A DNA stretch of 64,000 nt from Opeltia flavorubescens (Eukaryota; Ascomycota; Lecanoromycetes; Teloschistales; Teloschistaceae): the NCBI GenBank assembly GCA_000442125.1, contig KE546977.1:1523519-1587518 (forward strand), written 5' to 3'. The notes under the pieces are model-generated. The model saw only the letters and a program-made list of their open reading frames with translations. It had not been told where the DNA came from and searched no databases. This document shows, one piece after another, positions 20,938-35,729 of the stretch. The stretch's first letter is position 1. Each line of letters opens with the position of its first letter. The position numbers and the translations under genes are program-made.

Positions 20938-21799
20938 AGATGTGATTTCAGTGATCGTTTCTGCCAGTTGAAGAAGCAGAACAGAATTGCAAAGTATCGG
21001 CAAAATTCCGTATAGTAATCAACGATATCTAAACTATACCTTAAATACGGCTTGGCGCATTTATACTTGAGGCATGGAAATATAATACGCAATCGGACGG
21101 GTCTGAATTAGAAGAAACGATAAGCGATCTGTTAATCGGTCTAGTAAACCAAATTAATACAAGCCTATTGTATATATATTTATATTTAAAGGTTGAATTA
21201 TAAAATTTAAATAGGCGTTTTATAAAGCTATCGAATAGCCGAAAAACTAAATTATAAAAAACCGGCGAAAGCTAAATAATAAAACTTTTATTAATTAAAT
21301 TTAAATTAGTAATAATTTTAATTATTTAGCCCGATAAATATATTAAAATAAATATTTTTAAATTTTATTTATTAAATTTAATAATAATAAATATAAATTA
21401 TAAAAATATTATTAAAAAATATTAATAAAAAATATTAAATCGTTTTTTTATATATTAAAATTTAGATTTTATTTATATATATAATTTTATATATACGATT
21501 ATTATTAAATTTAAAAGTTTTTGCCTCTTTTTTTTTATTTTAAATATATAAATACTACTTTTATTTATATTTTATCGATTCCTCTAAACCGATTTCTATT
21601 TAAAGCTATAATAGTTAAAATACTTTACTTTTTAAATTAAGCTTACCGATTATTTATAGAAGTTAACGCTAAATATAAATTACTCAAAGAAATTTCTATT
21701 ATATTTATTAATTAGATCTATTTAATAATAAACTATAATACTTTTACCAATAAACTGTAATAATAACTAAAAGCGGTTAATATATTATTTATTATTATA

Positions 21800-22290
21800 T
21801 ATTAACCTATTATAATATATTTAACCTATTATAATATATTTAACCTATTATAATATATTTAATCTATTATAATATATTTAATCTACTATAACGCATTTAA
21901 CCTAGTATCGCGTATTCTACCTAATATTATATATTTTATCTACTATTATATATTCTATCTATTATTATATATTCTATCTATTATAATATATCTAAGCTAC
22001 TATAATGTATTTAATTTACTATTATATATTTTATCTATATATCTAACCTATTATAATATATTTAACCTAGTATAATATATTTAACCTGGTATCGCGTATT
22101 TTACCTAGTATTGCGTATTCTATTTACTATTATATATTCTATCTGCTATTATATATTCTACCTACTATAATATATTTAAACTGTTATAATATATCTAATC
22201 TATTATTATATATTTTATCTATATATTTAACCTATTATAATATATTTAACCTATTATTATATATTCTATCTATTATAATATATTTTATCT
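21800..22290. repeat. 19-bp minisatellite, about 25 degenerate copies
   Basis: The repeating unit is CCTATTATAATATATTTAA and variants such as CCTAGTATCGCGTATTCTA. The last copies fade near 22290. Differences between units are mainly C/T and A/G transitions, fitting RIP of a once more uniform array. Confidence 0.8.
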
Positions 22291-22548
22291 ATTTATATAT
22301 ATTTATTATTATATATTTATTTCTTTTTTATTTATTTTATCTATAGCTTCGGCTATTAAAAAGTTTAAATATAAGCTATAATAATATTTAATATTTTATA
22401 GAATTATATATATTTTAGTTTTAAATATATTTTTAATATTAAATTTTAATAAAATTTAATAAAATTATTATCGTTTAAATAAAAACGATAAATAATAGAA
22501 AAAAAAATAAAATTATTTTTTAATAAATTCTAATAATTAGAATTTATT

Positions 22549-22630
22549 TTTTTAGAATTATACCGAAAAATTACAGGTAAAACCCTATTATAGAGTTTTA
22601 CCCGTAATTTTTCAGTATAATTCTAAAAAG
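22549..22630. repeat. Long imperfect palindrome
   Basis: Arms of about 36 bp flank a loop of only a few bases centred near 22589. The left arm starts TTAGAATTATACCGAAAAAT and the right arm ends TTTTTCAGTATAATTCTAA. The few mismatches are transitions. It is probably a fold-back element or the joined ends of a lost transposon. Confidence 0.7.
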
Positions 22631-25097
22631 TAAAATATAATAACTATATTTAATTAAAATAATAGAAAAATTATAGTATATTTTTTAAAAATAGAAATTA
22701 TTTATTATTTATAAATTCGTTTTATTACTATATTAAATTAGTTTTTTTCTTTATAAATATTTTTAATTTTTTATATAAAAAATAAATTATAGATTATTAT
22801 ATATTTTTTAATAGCGTATTAATAGTTTATAATATATTATTTTTTTTTTATATTTCTATAATATCGGTAATTTACTTTTAGTTTATAGTTAATAATTTTC
22901 TATAAAATAAATAGATTTTAATCTATATATATTTTTATATACTTTTTATAAAGATTAATTCTCTCGATTTTTAATTTATTAAATATATTCTAGATTATAT
23001 TATTAGTATTTATATATTATATATTTTTTTAAATTAAATTATATTAGGATATTAAATCTTTTATATAAAAACGTTTTATATTTTTTATTATTTATTTTAG
23101 AAGAATTTAAAAACCGATTTTATAATATCTAATTAATTTAATATCTACTATTTTCGAGTAAATATTATTAATTAAAATCTCTATAGTTATTATTAAGCCC
23201 CTAATTTTTCTAGATTGTACTTAATCTATTTTATTTTAAATTTTAAAATCAGCTATTATACTTTTTATATCTAGATTAAAATAGGTAATTTTTATTTAAA
23301 ATATATTAGTATTTCTAATTATATATATAAAATAAACTCGTTTTTTTATAGAATTTATAAATATTCGATAATATTTTATTTATAATTAAAAGTAGTTGAT
23401 TAAAATAAAAAATTATACTAGTAAATTTTTGATCGGGAAACGATTATATTTAAATCTAGAAAGGTCTTTAATATTAATTTCCGAGTTAATTTTTAAATAA
23501 AATTTAACTATATTTATATTATAAAATAATATATTATTTTTATTAAAAGCTTCTACTAATAATATAATTAAATTAATTTCTAATAAATAGAATAAAGTTT
23601 TGATAAAAATAGAAGTAAATAGGTTATTAAATATAAAATTAATAGGATTTATATAAAATTTAAAAATTAATAATTAAAAGTTTAGATTATAAATTTTAAT
23701 TTATTTATAAAATAAATATTAAATATATTAAAAGTTATAAAAATAATACGCGATTTATACTAATTTAAAATTTATTAATAAATAATATAATTATATTCTA
23801 GCCTGAAATTTTTAAAAGGATATTTCCGCTTAAACTAGAGTTTAAAATATTCGTTTCTATTTTTAGCGTATTCTATTTTTATTAATATTTATAATAATTA
23901 TTAGTAAAATAATTTAAAAAAAACTTTATATTTAAATATACTATTATAGCTATTTTATTTTTTTATTTATTATATTTATTATAATAATATTAGTAATTCG
24001 GTATTTATTAGATAATTTAATTTTTGATTTTAAACTTAACGCCTTTATTAAATAAAAATATAAGTATTATTTAAATATTAATTAGAAGCTATTTTTTATT
24101 TTTTATCGCGAGAATCTATAAAGACTTTTTAATTATATATTCTATTTATTATAAGCGATAAATAGTAACCGATATCCTTTATAGAAAAAAATTTAAGTAG
24201 AATTATATTATTTAAATAAAACCCGGTTTTTATTAATAGTATCTATTTATAATAAAAGAAAAGTTCTATATAAATTTCTTTTAATTATTAATAGATATAA
24301 ATTATTATATATTTAGCTCGGAAACGGTTATAAATAAATTAGGGAATTTTTTAAAATATTAGAAAAAAAATAATCGATTAATTCGATATTCTTTAAAAAA
24401 TATTAAAATTTTAGTAATTTAGATAACTAATTTTAAAGAATTTAATATAGTTAACTAGCGAGTATTATATAGCTAGCCGTCCGCCTAACGAATAATTTTT
24501 CTAATAATTAGGTTTTTTATTTAGTTGATAAAAATCCACGCGATATATATAAAATAGCGGTTATTTTATAAGTTAATAGACTTATTAATATTAATATATA
24601 TTAAAAGCTAATTTCTATTCTAGTTATAAATTTATAAATAGCGGCTATAATAAAAAGATAAAAATATAATAGGTTTTAGCGATTTAATAAAAAAAAGGAA
24701 TTAATTAATTTAATATCTTTATAAAAAGTTTAAATACTTTCGATTTAGGTAGTTAATAGACTTTTTATAACTTTAGTTATATAATATAATAACTCTAGTC
24801 GAAAATAAAGGAAAAATAGAAGCGAATTTATTAAATATTTAGATATAAAATAGTACCGGCGAGAAAAAACCGGAGTAGATATAGTTTATAGAATTTTCGG
24901 TCTAATAATTAAAGATTTTATTACTAGAACTAGGTATAAACCTTATTAAAGCTACGCGTAAAATATTTATTCTATATATTTTAAAAGGGTAGATATATTT
25001 TAGAAAATATTAATTAATTAGATATTTCTATTTTTTTAATTTTTAAAAAATAGATATTTTAATATTTAATAAAATTTTTTTTATTAAAATAGAATTG

Positions 25098-25245
25098 TAC
25101 TTTAATAAAATTTAATAATCGGGTTTTATTAATAATATTAGATATATAATAAATAAATAAATTACGATATTTTATTATTTAATTAGATATTTATTCTATA
25201 AAAAAATTTTTTATTTAATAATACCCGATTATCGAGTTTTACTTC
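25098..25245. repeat. Short element with inverted ends
   Basis: AATAATCGGGTTTTATT (about 25109) and AATAATACCCGATTATC (about 25220) are inverted copies with two mismatches, about 95 bp apart. This is compatible with a small inverted-repeat element. Confidence 0.4.
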
Positions 25246-25348
25246 GGATTAAAATTTTTAGTAATTAAAATATAGCTAGATATATTAAAGTATTTTAGTT
25301 TATCTATAAAGGAGGCGATAATTTAGAATTTTCTTTTAAAAGTATACG

Positions 25349-25593
25349 CGTCGGAATAGGTTGAATTTTGGGGTGGATTTTGGCAAATTTTAAAAACCCA
25401 AAAAAACCCCGTTGGCTTTTTTAGCGCCGGGAGCTAATACTAGCGCGCTAGATTTTAATAGAGGTTAGGACCGTATAAAAGCTATATTTTTTATATATAT
25501 TATTTTTCTATAGCTATTATAGTTATCTAGATATTAAAAATACGCTAACGCGTTTTTTTCTTTAAGTTCGCAAAACGGGGCCCCGTTTCGATA
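25349..25593 (+). mobile_element. MITE-like element, copy 1
   Basis: 245 bp, with a near-identical 245-bp copy at 30884-31128 in the same orientation. It is clearly richer in G+C and CpA than its surroundings. It contains perfect palindromes CTAGCGCGCTAG and AACGGGGCCCCGTT. The ends here are mutated (CGTCGGAATAGG / CCCCGTTTCGATA). It has no coding capacity and no target-site duplication that I can see. Confidence 0.7.
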
Positions 25594-28079
25594 AAGATAG
25601 AAGTATAATCTATAAAATTAGATTAGACTTTTTAATTTTAGGTTTATTTTTTTATTAATATTTAATATTTATTTTCCTTTTTAACTCCGGGTTTATTTTT
25701 ATAGCTAGGCTTATTATTTATATTTCTAGCTATATTTATCCCCTTTTTTTTTCTATTATTTTTTTATTTTTTTTTTTTATTATTTTTTTATTTTAAATAT
25801 ACTACTTTTTAAATAGTCGAGATTAATAGTAAATCTATTATATAAAAGATTTGTATTTCTAATTATAAAGAAAATATTATTATTTAAAATTTTATAGATA
25901 TATAATACTTTTATATCTAATAATTTTAATTAAAAAAAATTAAATAGACTTCGAAATATAATATTATAGAATAATATTATTTATTAACTTTTACTATAAT
26001 AAAACTAATAAAATCTTTATAAAAAATAATTTAACTAGTTTATAGTTATAAAAAATCTATTAATAATATTTAATATATCGGATAATTAATTCGACTTTTA
26101 GCTATTAATTCGGTTAAAGATTTAAATTTAGAATTTAATTCTAGTTAAATAAATATTAATAATCTAAAAAAATTCTTCCGGCTATTAAAATTTATAGGGG
26201 TTATATATTACGGTAACTCTAGTAATACTATAGATTTTATAAAAACGGCCCTTTTAATAATAATATTCGGCGTTTTAAATTATACGCGAACGTTTATAAA
26301 ATCGAATATTAGTAAATATTTAATATTATAATATATTCTCGGTTTTACTAACTTTTAATAGTCGATAATATAGTTATTTAATCGGAGATAAATAATTTAA
26401 ATAAATTTGAAAATTTTATTAATAATATTAATAATTTTTTTTTTTTAAATAATTATATTTAGTTTATTCGCTGCTTCGGGTCTTATTAAAATTTAATAGA
26501 TTTAGAAACCCTATTTTATAAATTTAAACGAGTAAAAAAATTTAATTTAATATAAAAAATTAAACTAGCTATTATTAAAATTTTATAAATAATAAAATTA
26601 CAAATTATTTAAAAATAATTATTTTATTATTTAATTATTATTTTAAAAAATAAATAGTTTTTCGAGAGTTTTAATATTATTAAATTTATAATTTAAATAA
26701 AACTCAAGTTATATAAATACTCCGATTTTTTCGAAACCGAGTCTATAGTATATATAGGAAAATATTACCAGAGTATAAAAGGTAAATAAAATATAAAAAA
26801 TATAAAAAATGAAAAAAATATATAGAATTAAAATAGCTAAAGGATAAATATCGGCTATATTTTATAGTATATATATACTAGCTAACTTTTTTATAAAAAT
26901 TTATATAAATAATAAAAATTTATAAAAAAGTCGCGTTTTTAGTAAAAAAAAAAAAATATAGATTAAATTCTATTATAATACCGGTTATTATAATAATTAT
27001 ATATAAAATTAAATTAATTTTTAAATAAATAATTTTTTTAATATCCGATATTAATTTATTATAATTTTCTTAAATATATAATTTTTTTATATCTTTTATA
27101 ATCTAATTATAATCTCGTTTTTTAAATAATTAAAGGAGGTTATAAAGGAATTTTTCGAGTATTTATAAAGTTTAATTAAATTATCTATTTTTATAAATAT
27201 TTAATATTTTAATAGTCTATTAAAGTTATAAAATAAAAGGGTTATAAATATATATTAGAAACGGATTATTTAAAACGGTTTTATTTAAAATAAAAAGTAA
27301 TAAATATAAAAAAAAAAAAAGAATAGACGTTTTTTTTATACTAGAACCTCTTTTTTATATTTTTAAACGAATTCCGATCGGATTTTAAAATAAAACTATA
27401 TATAAAATTCGCTAATATTAAATTAAAAAAGCTCGACTTTACTATTATAAATATTTAGAAAATAGTTTATTTTTAAAAGAAATATAAATTTAAAAAAATA
27501 GATATTTATAATACTATTATTTAAAAAATTAGTAAAAGAATTTAGCCGTTATTTAAACCCTAAATTTATAACTTTTAATATAAAAAGTAAAATTATTTAT
27601 AATTCTATTAGTAAATTTTATTTTTATTTCTATTTATACTCGCTTTTATATAATATATATTCGTATTATTTTATTGGCTTTTAAAAGCGATAATAAAAAA
27701 AATAAAATTAAAATAATAATAAATTAAAAATTTACCTTTAATAAAAGTTTTTAAAATTTTTTAATAGAAATTACTATTAAAAATATAAATATTTATTAAA
27801 TTTATTTTAATATTAAATATATCTTTTATAATATTTTTAAACCTTTTATATATATTAAAAAATATTAAAAAAGTAATATAAAAAGATAATTATTAAATTT
27901 TAGAATATTTATATTTTCCGCGCTAATCGATAACTATAAATATAGCCGAGAAAAAAAACGGTAGTTATCTTTTACTAAATATATCCCGTTTATTAATTTA
28001 ATATAGAATTATAGTAAAAACAAAAAAATAGAAATAATATTTAAAATAATAATCCCGCTCGTTAATATTATAAAAGTTT

Positions 28080-28470
28080 ACCGCGGTTATAAAAAAAACT
28101 AGCTATTATTTAATAGATTAGTTTTATTTATTAAACTAATAAAATATTATAACGGTAAAAAAAAAAATTAGCTACTATTTATTAAATTGGTTCTATTTAT
28201 AAAGTTTATTAAAAGCTATAGTTATAAAAATTAGTACTAGATAGTATCTAAAAAAGTAATTATCTTTATAGAACTAATAAACTATTATTAAAATAAAAAA
28301 AAAAATCTATTTATATTTATAGGCCTCCTATAAACCGCTAGTTTAAAAAAATTAAAAAATAAAAAAAAAAAGCTCTATTTAAATTCTCTAGGCTAGCTTA
28401 TAAAATAGTCGCCCGCGGACAATTAAAAAAAAAACCTCTATTTAGATAATCTCGAAAACGGGCCTAATTT
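28080..28470. repeat. Degenerate tandem repeat, ~70-75 bp unit
   Basis: Four or five loosely similar units carry an A-run followed by a CTAGCTATTATT-like segment and a TTTTATTTATAAA-like segment. Alignment is by eye and boundaries are uncertain. Confidence 0.35.
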
Positions 28471-29823
28471 TAGGTTAAAGGCTTATAATATACCTAGTAT
28501 TTTTTTATATAAATTTATATAAAATTATTTTAATAGTATTACGGATTTAATAATAGAAATATAAATAAATAATACCGACTAAATATTGTTTATAATTAAA
28601 AATAATACGGATATAATAAATAAATACTAGGAATTAATATAAAAAAAGTAATAATTTTTTTTTAAAAAATCCGTGTTTATTATTTACTCGCCGGTAATAT
28701 TTTTAATATTATATTTAATAGAATAAAATAGTTAATTAAAATAAATACGGTTTTTAAATTTAAAATTTTTCTTTAATTTTATTAAATAAAAAAGAGTTAA
28801 TAAATAGTAGAAAAATTAATAATATTATTTTAGTTTTTTAGAAATTATAATTTAATAGAACGATTTAAATATTATTATTTTAGAAAAATTAGAATTTAAA
28901 AATAAAAGTAAAATAATTTTCGACTTAATATATATATTAAATTCGGTTTAGAATATTATTTAGATAACGGTCGATTTATTTTTTTAAATTAATTAAATAT
29001 TTTTTTTTTTAATAATTAATAGATTATAAATAAAGATTTAAATATAATTAAAAGGAAATAATAGTATTAGAAAATATTAGAATCTATAATATAGTATAAA
29101 TAGTCTAATAATAAATAGATATAAAGCTATAAATTTAAAAAATATATTTTCGGTATTTATATATTATTAAAAATATATTTTATTTATATTAATCTTTTAT
29201 TTATTCCCTCGCTAACTCTATTATAAATATTTAGCGATATTATTTATTCGTATTTTAAAATTCTATATATTTTTAATAGCTTTTTAAAAGGAATTTATAA
29301 TTTTATTTATCTGTTATTATAATAAAAATAACTTTTTATTTATTTTAAATACTACGCTAGTTATTTAATTTTTTTTTTATTCGATATTAAAATATTTTTT
29401 TTTTTTATTTATTTTTTTTCTTTTATTTTATTAGATTTTATAATTATTAATTATTTGTTAGTATTTTATTAAAATTATATTAATTATTATAAATTTATTT
29501 TTAATATTTAAATATTTTTTATTTTTTTTATTTAATTCTTTTATTAATTATTTTTTTTCTAATTTATTCTATCTTACCTCTATTTAATTAGTTGCTATTC
29601 GGAAAAATTTTATTAATATATATTTAATACCGTTTACGACTTTATAATATATTACTAGATATTTATATTAATTATTTTTCTAATAGAATATCTATAAGAA
29701 GCTAATTAATTATTGAGAATAAACCTATCGATTTTTTTTAGTTTCTCGAAGCTGAAATCTTTTTTTTAAAAAAACGTTTGGATTTATTATTTTATTAGCG
29801 AAATTTATAGGTCGCTCGTTAAT

Positions 29824-29905
29824 TTTATTTAATATTTACGCGGGTTTTTTATATAGTTTACTAGCCTTATTTAATATTTACGCGGGCTTTTTATATAGTT
29901 TTTAT
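29824..29905. repeat. Two-copy direct repeat
   Basis: TTTAATATTTACGCGGG followed by an (T/C)TTTTTATATAGTTT tail occurs twice in a row. Confidence 0.55.
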
Positions 29906-30883
29906 ACGGTAGTATATATATATAGCTATAATAAGATAAGACTTCTTTATTAAATAATATAAAAGGACGAAGATAGTAAAATAAAAATACTAGGAAATCT
30001 AAACTATATATATATAAATATAAAACGATTTCGCGTTAATTATAATATCGAAAAATCCGTTTTATATAAATAAAGCTAGATATAAATTCCGATTATCGGA
30101 TTTTATTATTTTTTTTTTCTTTTTTCGTTTAATTTAATATTAAAATTGGGATTTAAATATATTTAATATAAAAGTATATATTTGCTATTTAATATTTTTT
30201 ATATTATATCTAGTATTTTTTATATTATACTGGTATATTTTACTTCTAATTAATTAGGTATCGAATAAATTGACTCGGTTTAAGCGTAGGTATATATTAA
30301 TAAAGTACTTTTTTTTATATTTAATATAAGATATAGATAATATTAATTAATATTTATTTTAAATAAAAGAGTTAATTTTAAAAATAATTATTATATAAAA
30401 TAAATATAATATTATAATAAATTCTATACGAGATTATATTATAGATTAGTTTAAAGTTAGGCGGTTAAATTAATAGAACCCGTTTACCGGGAATTTTTTA
30501 ATATATTTTTTTAATTTTAATAATATCTTTTTTAAATAGACAATTTTATTAGTAATATAGCTAGAATTTATTAAAAGAAAACTATAGCGCGTTTTATAAA
30601 TAGCGGATAATATTAAAACTATATTTAATTATTATAATATTATAGTAGACTAGTAGTTAAATAACTAGAAATAGAAAAATAAAATAAGGAATTTTATTAT
30701 AGTATATATTAGATACTATTAGATTCTAATTTTATAATAGATATAATAGATTAAGAAAAATAATAAATCGATTAGGCTATTATTTTATTTAGCGGCTTCT
30801 TGTATTAAATTAGTATATTTATATCGATAAAAAATAGCTTTAATTATATATTTTATTTATTATAAAGTATTAATATAATTACA

Positions 30884-31128
30884 CGTTGAAATAGGTTGGG
30901 TTTTAAAGTAGGTTTTGGCAAATTTTAAAAACCTAAAAAAACCCCGTTAGCTTTTTTAGCGCCGGGAGCTAATACTAGCGCGCTAGATTTTAATAGGGAT
31001 TAGGGCCGTATAAAAGCTATATTTTTTATATATATTATTTTTCTATAGCTATTATAATTATCTAGATATTAAAAATATACTAAAGCGTTTTTTTCTTTAA
31101 GTCCGCAAAACGGGGCCCTATTTCAACG
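30884..31128 (+). mobile_element. MITE-like element, copy 2, with intact inverted ends
   Basis: 245 bp. It starts CGTTGAAATAGG and ends with the exact inverse, CCTATTTCAACG, so the 12-bp terminal inverted repeats are perfect in this copy. The interior matches copy 1 at 25349-25593 with scattered substitutions, mostly transitions. Such a short element lies near or below the length at which RIP normally detects duplicates, which would explain its better preservation. Confidence 0.75.
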
Positions 31129-31296
31129 AGGAGATATAATATTATTTTTAAAAGGGGTTTGTTTCGGTTATTTCTATATTTTTTTAAATATATTTAACGT
31201 TTATACTATCTATTAATATAATATAAAAAGATAAAAAAATAAAATAAATAATAGTAAATCTATAATTATAAAAATATAAATTCTAAAATTTATTAT

Positions 31297-31445
31297 TATA
31301 TCCCTTTTTTATTATTTTATTCTATTTTTATTATTTTATTTTATTTTTATTATTTTTTTTTATTTTTATTATTTTATATTTTTTTTATTATTTTATTCCG
31401 TCCTTATTATTTTTTTTTATTTTTATTATTTTATATTTTTTTAAT
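31297..31445. repeat. TTATTATTTTATTTT tandem repeat
   Basis: Repeating TTATT/ATTTT units of about 18-20 bp make up a T-rich strand array. Confidence 0.5.
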
Positions 31446-34400
31446 AGATATTAATAGTTTTATATATATATCGGCTATATTAATTAAATTTATTATTTAT
31501 TACTTGTAATTTTTTATAATTATACTTTAATTACTAGTAAGTTTTTTTAAAAAAATTCCTTCGAACGTTTTTATACCTTTCTCCAGTATTTTTTCTAATA
31601 AACTTTTATTTAATAAGTAGTTTTAATAGTATTTTATCGTTTTTACGCTCCGTTTTATATTTAATCTCTAGTATTTTAAAAAACTGATAATAGTATAAAA
31701 GATTAACGATTATTTTAAAAAAGCGGTCGGTAATTTTTTTATATTCTAGAATTATATCGCGGATTATTTATATAATAATTTCTAATAATCCCGCTGGATA
31801 GTTTTTAAATTTATTTACCGGTTAGTTATAGCCTTTTAATTAAATAATAAAAATAGAAAAAAAAAAAAATATTTATAAAATACTTTTATTTCGTTTAAAT
31901 AAAAAAATAAATATATTAATTTTTAATATTATACGGATATTATTAATTTTATAATTATTATTTATACGATTATTAAAATTTTTTCGAGCTTTTTTAAATA
32001 AAAAATTTATCTATTTTTTTATTAAATAATTATTAAAAAATTTAAATTTTTTTTTTTATATAAATATAAATCGATATAAAACGTTTATTTATTTTTTTTC
32101 GATTTAATTATTAGCTCTAGTTTTTTTATTTTTTAACTCGTTTTATTATTATTATTCTTAAATTTAATTTAAAAACGGTTATAATATTTATTTAAATTTA
32201 TAATTTTTATAAAATATATAAAACGTATATTTAATATTTTAATCGATATTTATACCTATTATTAATTAGTTACAAAAAATATATTAATATTTATTAATTA
32301 AAATTCTAATTAAAAAAAATATAATAATATATTTATACTAGCTTCTATTATATTATTTATAATATTAATATCTATTAGCGTTTAATATATACCGTTTATT
32401 TAATTTATTATCTATTTAGCTTTTTTTTTATTTATATATTTAAATTAATCGAAAACCGTTTTTTATATTATAGTATTTAAAATTTTCCTGCTAATTAATT
32501 TTTTAAATTTAATCTTCTTGCGAGTTATTATTTTATTATATTATTATCTAGAAAATTCTATTATTTTATATTATTTTTTTATTGATATTATAAAGAATTA
32601 TATATTACTTTTATTCTAGCGTTAAACGGCTTCTATTTTTTTTATTTTTTCCGCGAGGTCGAGGCGTCGTTATTTTCGGGGTTAGTTAATAGTTTCCGAA
32701 TATTTGTTTATATTTTTATTCTTTATAATTTTTTATATTCCTTTTTTAATAATTTTAAATTTATTCTTTTTAATTTCTTTAATTATTCTTTTAACGTCCT
32801 TTTATTTATTTTTTCTAATATTTCGAACCTTTTTTTTAATATCGCGCGAAGGATTTATAACTACTATTTCCGGCCGGTATAATCGTACGCGTTTTTTTTT
32901 ATTAGACTTTTTAATATTAACGCGACCTTTTAATTAATAATCGTTTTTTTTTATTTAATTCTACTTTTAATATTATTTTATTATTTTTTAAATTAATATT
33001 TAAAAATTATTAATTTATTTTATAACTAATTATTTATTAAAAATAGCCTATAATTAATACCGCGCCTTTAGTTATTTAAAGGAATTATTTATATTTAATT
33101 TAAATATAATATTAATTTTAATTAATATATAATTATTATTTTTATATATAATATAAAAAATCTAGTTTATTTAATTTTATTCTTTTCGGGTTAATTATCG
33201 ACGAATTCGAAGAACCGAAACGCGACCGTTTTTAAATAGTATCCGGAACTAAAAATATACTTATTCCTATTCTAAAAGATCCTTTTATTATAGGGACTAT
33301 TATAAACGGTTTGATATTCTATTTTAGCGGTTATATTTTTAAATTAAACTATATTTTTTACTTATATTACGCTTATTATCGATACTATTATAATTATAGA
33401 AATATATAAGGGTAAAAAATAGTAAATAAAGCCGAATATTAAAATAATCGAAATCCGCGAGGTAAAAAAATTTAGTAAAAATTAGAAATTTTAATACGGT
33501 AATCTTCGCGGTCTAATTAAAATCCCTCGCCTAATATTAAATATAAATAAACTCTAGATTAATAGCCTAATATATATTATTTATAGTTAATTTTTTAAAA
33601 AATATAATTTTAAATTAATTATATTATTATAATCTAACCGTATAATTTATTTATTCTATTAAATAAATATATTCGCTATATATTTAATATATATATTATA
33701 CGCGTTATTTTTTTTATTTTATATTTTCTATTTTTTATTTTTTAAAAATTGTAATATTCTAATATAATATCTATTAAGCTAGGTTATAGCAGATATTTAT
33801 CTAGTTAAACTATTTTTATAAATAATTAGTTTTCTTTTTTTTAATTAATAAATAATTTTTATTAGATATTATAATAATATTATAGATTTATAAAATAAAT
33901 TTATTTTTATTTACTAATAATTATATAGTAAAAATAATTAATTAAAATTTTATATTTTTGCTTATAAATTTATTCTAATTAATTTATATTTTTTTTTTAA
34001 TATATATCTAAGTTATATATATTTTATATTTTAAAACCTAATATAAATTTAATTAACGCGGTAAATTCTATTAATCTACTATTTTAATATTAATATTATT
34101 ATTTTATCTTTTTTATTAAAAATTTAAATCAATTATTTATAAAAAAAATAATTTTTTTATTATATAATCTATTAATTAAATAAATTTTATCTTTTAAAAA
34201 ACAGTAATTTAATAGATTTATTAGCTTTTTAAAATAAATATACTTATTTAAAAAATTATAATATTAATAATTTCGATTTCCGATTTAGTTTTAAACTTTT
34301 TATTTTTGGTATTTATTTATTTATTTTCTATTTTCTATTAGTATTTCTATTATAAATATATTTTAATTTTTAAATTTAATCTAAAGTTTTTAAAGTTATT

Positions 34401-35729
34401 ATAGCGGATTATTTATAAAAATACTAGCGTAAAAAGCTCGTAAATATTTTAAAAAACTGTATAATCTAGCTCTATTATATATTATATCTATTTTATATAC
34501 TAATAGCTGATTCTATAATAAAAATAAATAAAAAGAGCAAAAAGCGTTAAAATAAACGTTAATATATATATTTTATTAAAGTTATTTTCTTTTTTCGATA
34601 TTAATTTTTTATTAATATTTTAATCTAGTTATAAAAAGTTTAATACTAAATTTAATCTAGATTCGATATTATATTCTAAAATATATTAAGTCCGTTAAGA
34701 TAATTATAGAGTTATATTAATAATTTAGCGAGGTTAATATTATTATTTATCGAATTAATATATAAACGGGTAAATATTCAATCTTCCTATTATAACTATA
34801 ATTTAAAAATTAACGTTTTTATTAATTTAGACCTCGAAAAGATAGAAAATAAATATAAATTATTAGAAAAATCCTTTTTCTCGAATAATAAATATAAAAA
34901 AGAAGGTATTAATAATAATAATATCGATAATTATATAAATATACCTTTTAATTTTTATTAAATATTTATCCTTTTCGAATTCGTTAATCGAATTAATATA
35001 GATAAAAATTTGGATTAGATATTTTATTTAAAATTACTTTTAACCGAAGATTTCGATATTAATAAAATTATATTTTTATTTAATAAAAATCTTAAAGTTA
35101 AAAAAACTTTATAATATAAATTCTAAAATTAGTTTTACGCGGTAATAGTTTATTAATTAAAATTAATCCGCCGGTTAAAGTATTATATAAATTATAAATA
35201 TTATAATTTATATAATTTCTTTTTAAAATATATATTAAATTTATAGTAATAATTATAATAAAGTTTATTAATTTTTTTTTTTTTTTTATAGTTTTAAGCG
35301 TTTAAAATTATATTATATTTATATTATTAACCTATCTTTAAATAGCGATTATCGCGATATAAAACGATATAGTTTTAAAATTTAATAAAATTTAATTATT
35401 AAATTTTATTTAGTTTATTAAAGTTATTTTAGCTAGATTAATAAAAATAAACCTTTTTTTTATATTTTTTTTTTTTATTATCGCCGTAAAATACTTATAA
35501 CGATCTTTTATTAAATATTTATAATATATATCTTTTAATTATTCTAATAGTAGTAACTTTAAATATAAAGCTAACCCGCGGTTTTTAATACTTGTAAAAA
35601 ATTTCGATATATAGATTATAGCTTCGACGATTATAAAAAATAGAATATTTTAATATAATAAATTTATATAATATTAAAATAATTACGGATTTTTATTTTA
35701 TTATAGAATTATTTATTTTTTTATTTTTT

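Noticed and set aside
32704-32937. 77-aa hydrophobic open frame in the AT block
   Set aside because: It is a TTT/ATT-rich frame free of stops only because of base composition on that strand; no start context, homology or neighbours support it.
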